From contig NZ_NWUC01000005.1 in NCBI RefSeq assembly GCF_002750855.1, positions 1 through 64,000 on the forward strand: a stretch of DNA of 64,000 nucleotides. The letters run 5' to 3'. Numbering within the stretch: the stretch's first letter is position 1; each line of letters starts with the position of its first letter. The notes beneath the pieces are model-generated. The model was not told where the DNA came from. It saw nothing but the letters and a program-made list of their open reading frames with translations, and did not search any database. Positions 54,986 to 64,000 of this stretch are shown here, in pieces. A program made the position numbers and the translations under genes. This DNA is from Neopararhizobium haloflavum. Its GTDB lineage: Bacteria; Pseudomonadota; Alphaproteobacteria; Rhizobiales; Rhizobiaceae.

Positions 54986-55828
54986 CTACAATGCAAAAAG
55001 GCTTGCTGCAATCGGTGAACCGGCATCTCGCGTGGGAATGCCGCCGGACGCGATCACTGCAATGAGAAAAGCCGAAAAAGCGGCGAAAACAAGCCCGTCC
55101 ACCCGATCCATGACCCCGCCATGGCCTGGAATGAGCCGGCCGGAATCCTTGGCGCCGAATTTGCGCTTGATCCAGGATTCGAAAAGATCGCCGACCTGGC
55201 TGGAAATGGAGAGGATCGCGGCAAGCAGCGGAATCCAGATGCCACCTCGCTCCAGGGTCGCCAGCGCGACCGCCGTGCCCGCGGCAATGCCTGCGAACAT
55301 GCCGAAAACCGCGCCGGACCAGGTCTTTCCCGGCGAGATGCGGCGGGCGAGTTTCGGCCCTCCGATCGCGCGGCCGCAGAAATAGGCGAAAATGTCGGTT
55401 GCCCAGACGATGGCGATGACGAACGCCATGCCGATGAGCCCGAGCGAGGCGTCATCCCGCAGTTCGGCAATCGCCAGCCCTGAAAAGCCCGCATAGACGA
55501 TGCCGAGCGCGATCCACCCGGCCGCACCGGTCCGCAGCGCCAAAAGCCCGGCGATCGCCGCCCCGGCAAACATCGTCGAGACAGCCAGCACACCAGCGCC
55601 GGAAATCGTGAAGAGGCCGACGAGGCCGATCACCAGCCATCCCGTTGCATAGGCCTGAAACGATTGACGGCGCGCGCCCACGATGGCCGTCCATTCGATG
55701 TAGATCAGGATCACCAGCAGCGCGGCGAAGACCTTGAAGGGAACGCCCCCCCAAAAGGTCAGGGCAAGCACGGCCAGACCCAGGACGATGCCCGAGACGA
55801 CGCGCTGCTTCAGTTCGATCTGCATCAT
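54986..55828 (-). CDS. cdsA: phosphatidate cytidylyltransferase
   Basis: A 280-residue polytopic membrane enzyme making CDP-diacylglycerol from phosphatidate and CTP. The family signature [20 protein letters not shown] followed by [14 protein letters not shown] is at the C-terminus. Seven or so membrane spans precede it. It overlaps the uppS stop by four bases. dxr, found between cdsA and rseP in many bacteria, is absent. Confidence 0.95.
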   Translation of the reverse strand: MMQIELKQRVVSGIVLGLAVLALTFWGGVPFKVFAALLVILIYIEWTAIVGARRQSFQAYATGWLVIGLVGLFTISGAGVLAVSTMFAGAAIAGLLALRTGAAGWIALGIVYAGFSGLAIAELRDDASLGLIGMAFVIAIVWATDIFAYFCGRAIGGPKLARRISPGKTWSGAVFGMFAGIAAGTAVALATLERGGIWIPLLAAILSISSQVGDLFESWIKRKFGAKDSGRLIPGHGGVMDRVDGLVFAAFSAFLIAVIASGGIPTRDAGSPIAASLFAL

Positions 55829-56550
55829 GAACCGAGCGCTAAGTCGCGCTCGGGTACCGCGCCATAGCGGCGTTCACGCTGCTGGTACTCCAGCATCGCA
55901 TTTGAGAAGGCCGCCTTGTCAAAATCGGGCCACAGGCATGGCACGAAGACAAACTCCGTATAGGCGGCCTGCCAGAGCAGAAAGTTCGACAGCCTTTTTT
56001 CGCCGCTCGTACGGATGATCAGATCCGGATCGGGAATGCCGGCGGTATCGAGAAAAGAGGTCACGGTGCTCTCGTCGACGGACGATGCGTCGAGATCGCC
56101 GCGGTCGACGGCTTCAGCGATCCGCTTCATGGCCCGTGCGATCTCGTTGCGTCCGCCATAATTGAATGCGATCACGAGATGCATCGCGGAGTTCGCGCGG
56201 GTCAGTTCCTCGGCCTCTTCAAGAAGCGCCAGGATGTCCTTCTCCAGCCGGTCACGATCACCGATGACGCGCACGCGCACGTTTTCCTTGTGCAGTTCTG
56301 CCAGGTCCCGGCGAATGAAATGGCGCAGCAGGCCCATGAGATCATTGATCTCGTCGGGCGGGCGGTTCCAGTTCTCGGAGGAAAACGCGAAAAGCGTCAG
56401 ATATCGCACGCCACTTTCCCCGGCTGTCCGCACTGTCTCGCGGACCGCCTCGACCCCCTTGCGATGCCCCATGGAACGCGGCATGCCCCGGCTTTTCGCC
56501 CAGCGTCCATTCCCGTCCATGATGATGGCGACGTGGTGCGGCGTGCTCAA
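55825..56550 (-). CDS. uppS: undecaprenyl diphosphate synthase
   Basis: A 241-residue cis-prenyltransferase making the C55 carrier lipid for peptidoglycan and O-antigen. The start is a TTG at 56550 with GGGAG seven bases upstream; this puts the catalytic D12 ([10 protein letters not shown]) at its usual distance from the N-terminus. [20 protein letters not shown] and [16 protein letters not shown] are intact. The longer upstream frame runs into frr and has no homologous look. Confidence 0.95.
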   Translation of the reverse strand: MSTPHHVAIIMDGNGRWAKSRGMPRSMGHRKGVEAVRETVRTAGESGVRYLTLFAFSSENWNRPPDEINDLMGLLRHFIRRDLAELHKENVRVRVIGDRDRLEKDILALLEEAEELTRANSAMHLVIAFNYGGRNEIARAMKRIAEAVDRGDLDASSVDESTVTSFLDTAGIPDPDLIIRTSGEKRLSNFLLWQAAYTEFVFVPCLWPDFDKAAFSNAMLEYQQRERRYGAVPERDLALGS

Positions 56551-56611
56551 TGGAAGACTCCCGGGTCTCGTGCAGCGACCCTCTCTCGACGTCAAATCTG
56601 GGAATGAAACC

Positions 56612-57172
56612 CTAGACCTGCATGATTTCCTTTTCCTTATCGGCAAGCAAGCGGTCGATTTCGGAAATCATTTCGTCGGTCATTTTCTGTACGCGGTCGG
56701 CTTGCTGCCGGCTGTCGTCCTGGCTGATGTCTCCAGCCTTCTCCGAACGCTTCAACTCATCCATGCCATCGCGCCGCACATGCCTGATCGCTACCTTCGC
56801 GTTCTCGGCATAGGTGTGTGCCACTTTGACCAGTTCGCGACGCCGTTCCTCATTCAGGTCGGGCAGCGGAATGCGCAGGTTCTGGCCGTCCACGATCGGA
56901 TTGAGACCCAGATTCGCCTCGCGTATGCCGCGATCGACAGCGCCGACCATCTGCTTGTCCCAAACCTGAACGGAAAGCATCCGGGCTTCCGGTATGGTGA
57001 TGTTGGCAACCTGGTTGATCGGCATGCGGGTTCCGTAAGCCTCGACCATCACAGGGTCGAGAACGCTGGCCGAGGCCCGCCCTGTCCGCAGACCTCCCGC
57101 ATCGTTATGAAATGCCGTCACGGCACCTTCCATACGGCGCTTCAGATCGGCGAAATTGACACCATCACTCAT
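56612..57172 (-). CDS. frr: ribosome recycling factor
   Basis: A 186-residue factor that splits post-termination ribosomes together with EF-G. The family shape is clear: [56 protein letters not shown] and a C-terminal [20 protein letters not shown] region. ATG at 57172 follows GGGAG by seven bases and gives the usual 185-residue length; the ATG 18 bases upstream is not needed. Confidence 0.96.
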   Translation of the reverse strand: MSDGVNFADLKRRMEGAVTAFHNDAGGLRTGRASASVLDPVMVEAYGTRMPINQVANITIPEARMLSVQVWDKQMVGAVDRGIREANLGLNPIVDGQNLRIPLPDLNEERRRELVKVAHTYAENAKVAIRHVRRDGMDELKRSEKAGDISQDDSRQQADRVQKMTDEMISEIDRLLADKEKEIMQV

Positions 57173-57227
57173 GTCGGGTCTCCCATGCATGCTCGGGCAC
57201 CGTACCAGAACGGCCGGATGCCAAAAT

Positions 57228-57953
57228 TCAATGATCGGTTACGATCGTGCCTCGTCCATCGCCGTTGAGGATGGCTGGAAGGCCGCCCTTGTCATGGATG
57301 GAGAAGACGATGATCGGTATCGCGTTCTCGCGTGCCAGCGACACCGCCGCAACGTCCATGACGGCCAGCCCCTTGTTCAAAACCTCGTCGTGGGTCAGGC
57401 GGTCGAAGCGCGTCGCATCGGCGACAAGCTTGGGATCGGCTGAATAGATCCCGTCAACCTGCGTGCCCTTGAGGATGGCTTCGGCGCCCATTTCGGCTGC
57501 ACGAAGCGCGGCGGCGGAATCGGTCGTGAAGAAGGGGTTTCCGGTGCCGCCGGCAAAAATCACCACCCTGCCCTTTTCGAGGTGATGAAGGGCCGCGCGC
57601 TGAGAGAAGCTCTGGCAGATTTCCGGCATCGCGATCGCCGACAGCACTTCCGTGTCGACACCCAGCTTGCGAAGCGAGGTTGCCAGTGCCAACGCGTTGA
57701 TCACCGTGGCGAGCATGCCCATGTGGTCGCCCGTCACCCGGTCACCGCCCTTGGAGGCAACGGCCACGCCGCGAAAGATGTTGCCGCCGCCGACAACGAC
57801 GCCGACATCGACACCCATTGCGCGTACTTCAGCGATGTCGCCAGCGATCCGATCGGCCACTTCCACATCGATGCCGAAGCCCTGCTGCCCCATCAGCGCT
57901 TCGCCGGAAGCCTTGAGCAGGATGCGTTTGTAGCGGGGGGATGGGGTCGTCAT
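57228..57953 (-). CDS. pyrH: uridylate kinase
   Basis: A 241-residue hexameric UMP kinase of the amino-acid kinase fold. [43 protein letters not shown] and [17 protein letters not shown] are the nucleotide and UMP-binding motifs. It is allosterically controlled by GTP and UTP in the family. It lies between tsf and frr, with a hairpin in the tsf-pyrH gap. Confidence 0.96.
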   Translation of the reverse strand: MTTPSPRYKRILLKASGEALMGQQGFGIDVEVADRIAGDIAEVRAMGVDVGVVVGGGNIFRGVAVASKGGDRVTGDHMGMLATVINALALATSLRKLGVDTEVLSAIAMPEICQSFSQRAALHHLEKGRVVIFAGGTGNPFFTTDSAAALRAAEMGAEAILKGTQVDGIYSADPKLVADATRFDRLTHDEVLNKGLAVMDVAAVSLARENAIPIIVFSIHDKGGLPAILNGDGRGTIVTDH

Positions 57954-57996
57954 GCGTGGATCTCGCCGTCTTTTTCTGCTCGTGCTGCCGCATACA

Positions 57997-58030
57997 CGAA
58001 GGGCACCGCGTTGTCACGCGATGCCCTTCG
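57997..58030 (-). terminator. hairpin in the tsf-pyrH gap
   Basis: A 9-bp outer stem (CGAAGGGCA with TGCCCTTCG) plus a 4-bp inner CGCG/CGCG stem, with an A/C mismatch between them, lies 33 bases after the tsf stop. No T tract follows on the minus strand, so partial attenuation or mRNA stabilisation is as likely as termination. Confidence 0.45.
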
Positions 58031-58062
58031 CCGGTTCGTGACGCCGCAGCGTCGCGGCGGGC

Positions 58063-58986
58063 TCAGCCCTTGGCCGCGGCCGCGACTTCGGCGGCAAAGT
58101 CGCTTTCCTCGCGCTCGACGCCCTCGCCGAGAGCGAAGCGAACGAAGGCCGTGACCTTGATCGGTGCACCGACCTCGGCTTCGGCGGCCTTTACCGCTTC
58201 GCCGACGGTCTGGTCGGGGTTGATGACGAAGGCCTGGGACAGAAGCGCGACTTCTTCGTAGAACTTGCGCATGCGGCCCTCCACCATCTTCTCGATGATG
58301 TTCTCCGGCTTGCCGGATTCGCGCGCCTGTTCGATGAAGATCTGCTTTTCGCGATCGGCAACTGCAGGATCGACGTCGTCCGACGTCAGCGCAAGCGGGT
58401 TGGTGGCGGCGACGTGCATCGCAACCTGACGGCCGATCGTGTTCAGCGCATCCTTGTCGCCCGTAGACTGCAGCGCGACGAGAACGCCGAGCTTGCCGAG
58501 ATCGGCCGTGACCGCGTTGTGAACGTAAGTCGCGACGACGCCGTCGTCGACCGACAGCAGCGCCGAGCGACGCAGCGTCATGTTCTCGCCGATCGTTGCC
58601 ACGGCGTCGCGGATTGTGTCCTCGACGGTCTTGCCGGATGCCGGGTAGTCGGCAGCAGATACGGCCTCGACAGCCCCGTCGGTTGTCAGCGCGACCTTGG
58701 CGACACCGGCGACGAGTTCCTGGAACTTGTCGTTGCGGGCAACGAAATCGGTCTCGGAATTGACTTCCACGACGACGGCCTTGGCGCCTTCGCTGGCAAC
58801 ACCGATAAGACCCTCAGCCGCGGTGCGGCTCGACTTCTTGTCAGCCTTGGAGATGCCCTTGGCACGCAGCCAGTCAACGGCCGCTTCCATGTCGCCATTG
58901 GTTTCGGCCAGCGCCTTCTTGCAGTCCATCATGCCGGCGCCGGACTTGTCGCGCAGTTCCTTCACCATTTGAGCGGTAATCGTCAT
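58063..58986 (-). CDS. tsf: translation elongation factor Ts
   Basis: A 307-residue nucleotide exchange factor for EF-Tu. The N-terminal UBA-like domain has [20 protein letters not shown]; the core contains [11 protein letters not shown], which carries the EF-Tu contacting TDF motif, and two exchange subdomains follow. The length is usual for alphaproteobacteria. It is 166 bases downstream of rpsB, a gap with hairpins. Confidence 0.97.
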   Translation of the reverse strand: MTITAQMVKELRDKSGAGMMDCKKALAETNGDMEAAVDWLRAKGISKADKKSSRTAAEGLIGVASEGAKAVVVEVNSETDFVARNDKFQELVAGVAKVALTTDGAVEAVSAADYPASGKTVEDTIRDAVATIGENMTLRRSALLSVDDGVVATYVHNAVTADLGKLGVLVALQSTGDKDALNTIGRQVAMHVAATNPLALTSDDVDPAVADREKQIFIEQARESGKPENIIEKMVEGRMRKFYEEVALLSQAFVINPDQTVGEAVKAAEAEVGAPIKVTAFVRFALGEGVEREESDFAAEVAAAAKG

Positions 58987-59105
58987 ACTTGCCTCTCGTT
59001 CATCGGTCCGGGCTATCCGCCGCGAAGGGGGCGCCCGAGGGTCGGCGCTCCGCGCCGCTATCCTTTCGGCACGCCAATGTGCCGATTTTCATGTCAGGGA
59101 AATGA

Positions 59106-59137
59106 CGCCCGGATCGCACGGTTCTGCGCTCCGGGCG
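59106..59137 (-). terminator. hairpin in the rpsB-tsf gap
   Basis: An 8-bp stem CGCCCGGA/TCCGGGCG, continued by a 4-bp CGCA/TGCG stem after a mismatch, closes a 6-base loop just past the rpsB stop. On the minus strand TCATTTCCC follows. A second hairpin, TCGGCAC-N6-GTGCCGA, lies at 59066-59085 in the same gap. Together they could set the S2 to EF-Ts ratio. Confidence 0.45.
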
Positions 59138-59152
59138 GTACTCAGGCCGCTA

Positions 59153-59947
59153 TCAGGCCTTGGCGTCCTGGCCTTCGCCGGCGGCTGCCTCGCCGTCGTT
59201 GAGCGCAGGCTCGACCGGCGATTCAGCCGAAGCGCCAACGTCGACGCCCGACGAGCCCTGCTGACGGGCGATACCGTCGAGCGCGGCCTTCGAGATCAGG
59301 TCGCAATAAAGCGAGATCGCGCGGGCGGCGTCATCGTTGCCGGGGATCGCGTAGTCGACACGGTCCGGATCGCAGTTGGAATCGACCACAGCCACGACCG
59401 GAATGCCGAGCCGCTTGGCTTCGTCGATCGCGATCGCTTCCTTGTTGGTGTCGATGATGAACATCAGGTCCGGTGTGCCGCCCATGTCGCGGATACCGCC
59501 GAGGGCACGGTCGAGCTTTTCACGTTCGCGCTCAAGGTTGAGACGCTCTTTCTTCGTGAAGCCCTGGGCATCGCCAGCGAGCAGTTCATCGAGCTTGCGC
59601 AGACGCTGGATCGAGTTCGAGATCGTCTTCCAGTTGGTCAGCATGCCGCCGAGCCAGCGGGCATTGACGTAATACTGCGCCGAACGCTTCGCCGCATCGG
59701 CGATGATCTCGGATGCCTGACGCTTGGTGCCGACGAAAAGAACGCGGCCGCCGCCGGCCACGGTATCGGATACGACCTTCAGAGCCTGATGCAGCATCGG
59801 CACGGATTGCGCCAGGTCGATGATGTGAACATTGTTGCGATCACCGAAGATGTAGGGCTTCATCTTCGGGTTCCAGCGGTGGGTCTGGTGTCCAAAATGG
59901 ACGCCGGCTTCCAGCAGCTGGCGCATGGAAAAATCGGGCAATGCCAT
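59153..59947 (-). CDS. rpsB: 30S ribosomal protein S2
   Basis: A 264-residue ribosomal protein. The N-terminus [20 protein letters not shown], then [31 protein letters not shown] and [20 protein letters not shown] are diagnostic. A C-terminal acidic extension (about 238-264) is typical of alphaproteobacterial S2. ATG at 59947 follows AAAGGAGA; the frame upstream is leader. Confidence 0.97.
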   Translation of the reverse strand: MALPDFSMRQLLEAGVHFGHQTHRWNPKMKPYIFGDRNNVHIIDLAQSVPMLHQALKVVSDTVAGGGRVLFVGTKRQASEIIADAAKRSAQYYVNARWLGGMLTNWKTISNSIQRLRKLDELLAGDAQGFTKKERLNLEREREKLDRALGGIRDMGGTPDLMFIIDTNKEAIAIDEAKRLGIPVVAVVDSNCDPDRVDYAIPGNDDAARAISLYCDLISKAALDGIARQQGSSGVDVGASAESPVEPALNDGEAAAGEGQDAKA

Positions 59948-60066
59948 GCCTCTGTCTCCTTTCCGGTTGAACCTCCGCGCAACGAACAGCTTTCTCAAGC
60001 CACCGGCGGAACGTCCCGGATGTCTCCCGGCCACGTCCCATGTCACGCGTGTGGAATGCGCCGTGC

Positions 60067-60093
60067 CTTATAGCGGTTCGCCGGCAAAGGCAA
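60067..60093 (-). promoter_or_regulatory. predicted promoter of the rpsB-tsf operon
   Basis: On the minus strand TTGCCT (60088-60093) and TATAAG (60067-60072) are 15 bases apart; shifting the -35 by one base gives CTTGCC with 16. The leader to rpsB would be about 110 bases, long enough for S2 autoregulation. Confidence 0.5.
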
Positions 60094-60120
60094 GTGCGTG
60101 TGCCTGGAAGATCACCCGCG

Positions 60121-61572
60121 TCAGCGCGAATGCGGCTCGGCAAAATAGATCGTGCGCTTGCCGCCCTTCAGATCCTGCCTGTCCCTGATCGCGAACCGCT
60201 CGCCGAGTAGAGCCTCGAAAATGTCGGGATGATAGTCGTCATACTGGTCTTCCCGATTGGCCAGCAATGTCTTGACCATCTCGTCGTCACGCCCGACGAA
60301 TTCGATCACCACCGCCGTACCCAGCTCCTTCAGCCAGTCAAGGAAACTGGCGAGCGGAATGTTCGCGGAGATGACGATGTGGTGGATCAAGGCAAGGCAC
60401 AGCGTCAGCTCGGGGCGGCCGCGCTCTGCCAGCCCCTTGCGTTCGGCGCCGCGCCAGCCCTGGTTAGGCGAGGAGTCGGCGAGGTTGATCACCAGCGGCA
60501 GAATGCTGGAACGGGCATCCCCTGCCCGCTCACGCTGGTAGAAGTGCTCGATCGCCATCCAGTCGCCGTCCATCGCCACCACATAGTCGGCATGCTCCGC
60601 AACGATACGCGAGAACGTGCCGGTGTTGCAGCCAAGGTCCCACGCAAGCTTCCACCGCCGCCCGGCTGCAGCGTTGCGCACGAACGCGATTTTACGTTGG
60701 AACTCGACCTCGTCGTAGGAATGGGTCTTGTCGTAGTCCGACCACTCGGTCTCCGTACCGGGGGGATCCAATCCGCGAACAAGCTTCGTCAGCTTGGAAA
60801 CATTGCTTTCGATCAGCCTCTTGTCGAATCCAGCCTCAGCCAGGGCCCCGCGCACGTTGCTCGCGCTTCCCGAATAGCGCCGTTGCAATGCGCTTTGCGC
60901 CACGACATGCAGGAGGACGCCGCTGCGCGCCATATCGCGAGCCGACATCATGCGCCGCATCTCGTCCGCCGATATGCCGTCGATACGGCCGCGCAGAAAG
61001 GGTTTGAAATCAAGCCCCTTATAGGCCTGCAACATGAGTGGATAAAGAAACAGCTCGCAGAACTGGCGGTAGCCGACCCAAGGCTCGCCCTTCCGCAGGA
61101 TTTCGAAGGACGGCGTGTCGATAAAGACGGGATGCATGCCGCGCCACTGGACATTGTAGGCAGAGGAATCCTTGAGGATCATACCTTCATCGAGAGCGGC
61201 GCGCATCAACTCCAGATGCAGAAGTGCGGCGTCCTTGAGCTGTCCGAACGTCCATTCGTAGGGATAGGATATGAATGGTACGCGCTCATGCTCGACAATT
61301 GCCGCCCACCGCTCTCCCGGCGCGCGCGTTTCAACGAGTTCGGTGCCGATCAGTTTGCCGTCCTGCACCGATCGCCCGAAGAATTCGCTCTTGCTGAGAG
61401 CCTCCCAATCGGCGGCAGCCTTGGCGGACAGACGCCGCAAGACGCGCCCGTGATCATAAAACACCGAACCGTTGCGGTCGCGGTAGGAACTCGGCTCGTC
61501 TTGGATGGAGTCGGTAGCGGCCGGCGTGTCGATGGTCTTGAGCGCCGCTCCCCGCTCTATTGCCTCGCTCAT
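60121..61572 (-). CDS. NoeA-like SAM methyltransferase with kinase-like N-terminal region
   Basis: A 483-residue protein. The C-terminal part (about 300-480) is a class I SAM methyltransferase with motif I DLGCNTG (312-318), the acidic VVAMDGD (331-337), NLAD (363-366) and LALIHHIV (393-400). It resembles the rhizobial nodulation protein NoeA family, whose substrate is poorly known. The N-terminal part shows a protein-kinase-like pattern: D135-x4-N140 (LKDSSAYN), a short hairpin, then FIDTPSF with D152 and YRQFCELFLYPLML. The usual catalytic-loop His is replaced by K134, so activity is doubtful. It is coupled by ATGA to the upstream small membrane protein gene. Confidence 0.85.
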   Translation of the reverse strand: MSEAIERGAALKTIDTPAATDSIQDEPSSYRDRNGSVFYDHGRVLRRLSAKAAADWEALSKSEFFGRSVQDGKLIGTELVETRAPGERWAAIVEHERVPFISYPYEWTFGQLKDAALLHLELMRAALDEGMILKDSSAYNVQWRGMHPVFIDTPSFEILRKGEPWVGYRQFCELFLYPLMLQAYKGLDFKPFLRGRIDGISADEMRRMMSARDMARSGVLLHVVAQSALQRRYSGSASNVRGALAEAGFDKRLIESNVSKLTKLVRGLDPPGTETEWSDYDKTHSYDEVEFQRKIAFVRNAAAGRRWKLAWDLGCNTGTFSRIVAEHADYVVAMDGDWMAIEHFYQRERAGDARSSILPLVINLADSSPNQGWRGAERKGLAERGRPELTLCLALIHHIVISANIPLASFLDWLKELGTAVVIEFVGRDDEMVKTLLANREDQYDDYHPDIFEALLGERFAIRDRQDLKGGKRTIYFAEPHSR

Positions 61573-61838
61573 CTGTCGGTCGACGCCTGCTGATTTGAGA
61601 TCGCTTGATCTTCCACTTCGTCCTTATCCCCTTTCGGCTTGATGCCGAACAGCGACAGGAATTTGTACCAGTAGAGCTTCCCGGCGATCGCGACGCCTGC
61701 GATCCCGCCCAGCAGTACCTGAAGGATCATGCTGCCCGTTCCGGCATCAAGATAGGCATGGGCGCTGGTCGTCGAGATACCGACGAAGAGCGCGGAAAGC
61801 GTAAGGCCAAATGGCTGTGACGTCAGCTTGAACCGCAT
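61569..61838 (-). CDS. small signal-anchored membrane protein (YLDAGTGS motif)
   Basis: An 89-residue protein: hydrophobic signal-like segment (8-27, ending SAHA), the motif YLDAGTGSMILQ (29-40), a membrane span (about 40-57, GGIAGVAIAGKLYWYKF) and a charged tail with KPKGDKDEVED. Proteins with a YLDPGTGS-type motif beside glycan-modifying enzymes are familiar to me from other bacteria, but I know no assigned function. It is translated just ahead of the methyltransferase with a four-base overlap. Confidence 0.75.
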   Translation of the reverse strand: MRFKLTSQPFGLTLSALFVGISTTSAHAYLDAGTGSMILQVLLGGIAGVAIAGKLYWYKFLSLFGIKPKGDKDEVEDQAISNQQASTDR

Positions 61839-62017
61839 GGGAATTCGCCTTTCGTCGTGGTCGTCGATAGGATGATGACGAACGTAAAACTTCATGAAAC
61901 CATAATCGTTCCTTCACAAAACTGTCACAGAACTGCAATGATTGCCAGAGCGCGGCGCACGCCGTGCGTACTGGAAAACCGCCTGCCAATCAGGCGAGTG
62001 TGTGGAAGACGCGACCA

Positions 62018-63697
62018 ATGGATCAGCCAGTATCGCATGCTGTCGAGCGCGACCGCCCGCACCGCACGGCACAGCGCTGGTGGCGAAGAAGCGACGGGAG
62101 CTGGACGCTTCATCCGTTCCTGTTTGCGCCCGCGTCGGTCCTGGCTCTGCTCGCCAACAGCACCTACATGGTCGACTTTCCGGACGCCGCGCCGGCGATC
62201 GCGTGGGGCCTGGCAGCCGCCATGCTATTCTATGGGATCTTCTGCGCCATCAGCGGATCGCGGGAGGCCAGAGCTGCGGTTGCCGCAAGCGTCTGGATTG
62301 TCGGGTCTTGCTATTTTCTCAATCTTTTCGGCAGCCTCAACCGGGCGATCGACGGCGGATACCCCATGGTGCGCACGCTGCCGCTCGCTGTTCTTGCGAT
62401 GGTCATACTGTCATGGGCGGTGCTGCGCGTTCGCCTGTCGCTCAAACCGCTCAACACCATCCTCAACGCGATCGCCGTCGTTCTCGTCATCACCCCCACC
62501 TTCAAGATCGTCGCCTATGACTGGCGAAACTGGGACGCGCGCGACCTTTACGACGGTGACCGTGCGGCAGCTGCCCTGGAGCAGTTGGCACCGCCGGCAA
62601 CCGGCCGGACCCGTATTGCCGGCGAGACGCCGCCCGACATCTACCACTTCGTTTTCGACCGCTACGGTTCTGAGCACGTGCTTGAAAGCTATTTCGACAC
62701 CGACAATCGCGAGATCGGAGATTTCCTTGAGGCGCAGGGCTTCTACCTCGCCCGACAAAGCCATTCCAACTATCTGAAGACCGGCCATTCCCTGGCGTCG
62801 ACCTTCTACATGGATTACCTCGACAACCTCGACGCCAATCCACCAGCGCAAAGGAGCAACTGGCGGCCCGTCTACGAGATGCTCGACGACCACCGCGTCG
62901 CCCGCTTCCTGAAGGCGCGTGACTACACATTCCATCAGTACGGTTCATGGTGGACCGGTACGTTCGACAACGCCGTGGCCGACATCAACCGGCCGATGGG
63001 CTTCAGCGAATTCAACATGCTCTATCTGCGGCGCACGATCCTCCGGCCGCTTTTTCACGCTCTTCCCGACACCCCGTTGACGATGATGCTCGACTGGGAC
63101 AACGGCCAGTGCCAGAGGGTCTCGCGGCAGATTGAGGAGATCAAGACAATCGGCGACGCGGACAAGCCGGTCTACCTTTTCGCTCACATCCTCGTGCCGC
63201 ACGGTCCCTACGTGTTTACGGCGCAAGGCGAATGCCTGACCCAGGCCGAAGCCGCTGCACGCGGACCTGATCAGGGCTATATCGACCACATCGCCTATGC
63301 GAACATGATGATCCGGGATCTGGTCACCACCTTGAAGAAAGGCAGCGCCACGCCGCCGGTCATTCTCATCCAGGCCGATGAAGGACCCTTCCCGACGCGT
63401 GACGGCTCCGTGCCCTGGCACGATGCGACGCCGGGCGAACTGGACATGAAGACTGGCATCCTCAATGCCTATTTCTTTCCGTCCGGCGATTACGGCTCGA
63501 TGCGTCCCGACATCTCTCCGGTCAACAGCTATCGTGCAGTGTTCAACGCCGTGTTCGGCAGCGGCTTTCCAATGCTGGACGATCGCGTAATGAGCTTTCC
63601 ACACGATTGGGAGATCTATGGCTATCGGGATGTGACGGAAAAGGTCCGTGCTGCGAGCACGGACCCTGAACCACAGAAGATACCAATTCTCGAATAA
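62018..63697 (+). CDS. membrane-bound sulfatase/alkaline-phosphatase superfamily protein
   Basis: A 559-residue protein. The N-terminal third (about 33-167) has five membrane spans; the rest is an extracytoplasmic domain of the sulfatase-like (LTA synthase/EptA-type) fold. Fold marks are DIYHFVFDRYGS with the first metal Asp near 214, the GHSLAST segment (256-262) with a Ser/Thr nucleophile candidate, AHILVPHGPYVF (389-400) and IQADEGPFP (451-459). It probably transfers or cleaves a phosphate or sulfate group on a surface glycan or lipid; the substrate is unknown. The ATG at 62018 follows GGAAG; a GTG at 61964 is an alternative. Confidence 0.8.
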   Translation: MDQPVSHAVERDRPHRTAQRWWRRSDGSWTLHPFLFAPASVLALLANSTYMVDFPDAAPAIAWGLAAAMLFYGIFCAISGSREARAAVAASVWIVGSCYFLNLFGSLNRAIDGGYPMVRTLPLAVLAMVILSWAVLRVRLSLKPLNTILNAIAVVLVITPTFKIVAYDWRNWDARDLYDGDRAAAALEQLAPPATGRTRIAGETPPDIYHFVFDRYGSEHVLESYFDTDNREIGDFLEAQGFYLARQSHSNYLKTGHSLASTFYMDYLDNLDANPPAQRSNWRPVYEMLDDHRVARFLKARDYTFHQYGSWWTGTFDNAVADINRPMGFSEFNMLYLRRTILRPLFHALPDTPLTMMLDWDNGQCQRVSRQIEEIKTIGDADKPVYLFAHILVPHGPYVFTAQGECLTQAEAAARGPDQGYIDHIAYANMMIRDLVTTLKKGSATPPVILIQADEGPFPTRDGSVPWHDATPGELDMKTGILNAYFFPSGDYGSMRPDISPVNSYRAVFNAVFGSGFPMLDDRVMSFPHDWEIYGYRDVTEKVRAASTDPEPQKIPILE

Positions 63698-63698
63698 C

Positions 63699-64000
63699 CT
63701 ATTCGGCCGGCTGCACGCTCGGTCGGGCCAGCCATTGCTCCCGCTCGCGCCATAGCGCCGGCAACGTCAGCAGCGCGATGGATATAAGCGCGATCGCGAT
63801 CTTGACCGGCTCGCTGAAACCGCCAGCCCGTCCATCGACATAACGAACCGCGTAGACGATCGCGACATGCCAGACATAGACCTGGAGCGAGTGACGGCCA
63901 AGGAGCCGCAGGAACCGCAGCGTGAAAAGCCAGGTCAGCGCCCCGGCCACCCGCCGAACCAGCGAATTGCTGTGCTCCGGCCCGGCAATGAACAGCCAGG
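63699..64000 (-). CDS. OpgC/acyltransferase-3 family membrane protein (C-terminal part)
   Basis: The last 100 or so residues of a gene that continues past the window edge. Two membrane spans are visible, and FLRLLGRHSLQVYVWHVAIVY resembles the C-terminal signature of OpgC-type membrane acyltransferases, which decorate periplasmic glucans or surface glycans with acyl groups. The N-terminal catalytic part is outside the window. Its stop lies two bases past the stop of the sulfatase-like gene, so the two genes converge. Confidence 0.75.
   Translation of the reverse strand, partial: WLFIAGPEHSNSLVRRVAGALTWLFTLRFLRLLGRHSLQVYVWHVAIVYAVRYVDGRAGGFSEPVKIAIALISIALLTLPALWREREQWLARPSVQPAE

Noticed and set aside
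59066-59085. Plus-strand terminator (7-bp stem followed by TTTT) in the rpsB-tsf gap
   Set aside because: No plus-strand gene precedes it, so it is treated only as part of the hairpin content of the minus-strand transcript.

Overview
The window is ordinary chromosomal sequence from an alphaproteobacterium, most likely of the order Hyphomicrobiales (Rhizobiales). The evidence is gene content and order: the run rpsB-tsf-pyrH-frr-uppS-cdsA-rseP-bamA-lpxD-fabZ-lpxA-lpxI-lpxB, an LpxI (not LpxH) lipid A step, a cysG/DUF2849/cysI/DUF934 sulfite-reduction cluster, an NDUFS4-like complex I subunit, a class I PHA synthase, and high GC with strong GC3 bias. Family and genus cannot be fixed from the sequence alone. 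Genes pack tightly, with many ATGA/TTGA/GTGA overlaps, and several important genes seem to start at TTG or GTG (gyrA, uppS, tgt, recQ).

Layout. 1-4.1 kb: a possible insertion-sequence end beside tRNA-Arg, the NDUFS4-like gene, tRNA-Pro, a DUF192 protein, a double cold-shock-domain protein, glyoxalase I, an M15-type lipoprotein and tRNA-Glu. 4.1-13.6 kb: recJ, homoserine dehydrogenase and an aminotransferase on the minus strand; then phaC, sfsA, map and radC on the plus strand. 13.6-27 kb is the more accessory part: a secreted RTX/DUF4214 protein, an FeS-type (6-4) photolyase, a PilZ protein, a trypsin-like protease, an HTH-like small protein, a small membrane protein, recQ, the DUF2207/lemA pair, a stand-alone Lrp ligand-binding domain and a large MscS channel.

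27-34 kb holds distal valine catabolism: acyl-CoA dehydrogenase, 3-hydroxyisobutyryl-CoA hydrolase and mmsB in one minus-strand operon, and mmsA on the plus strand divergent from a LysR regulator, with purU between. 34-38.5 kb is sulfite reduction and siroheme synthesis, ending in a 2Fe-2S ferredoxin. 38.8-46.6 kb has a DUF4864 protein, queuosine genes tgt and queA, two cyclophilins, coaD, two micro-ORFs with their own terminator, and gyrA. 46.7-60 kb is the envelope and translation block: lipid A, outer-membrane assembly, phospholipid and undecaprenyl precursors, ribosome recycling, UMP kinase, EF-Ts and S2.

60-64 kb is a surface-glycan style group: a NoeA-like methyltransferase with a kinase-like N-terminal part, an 89-residue membrane protein, a membrane sulfatase-family protein and the end of an OpgC-like acyltransferase. 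This group is the best candidate here for an uncharacterised system. The other notable observation is a tRNA-guanine transglycosylase that keeps its catalytic residues but has lost most of the expected zinc ligands. No CRISPR array, rRNA, prophage or complete transposon was seen.
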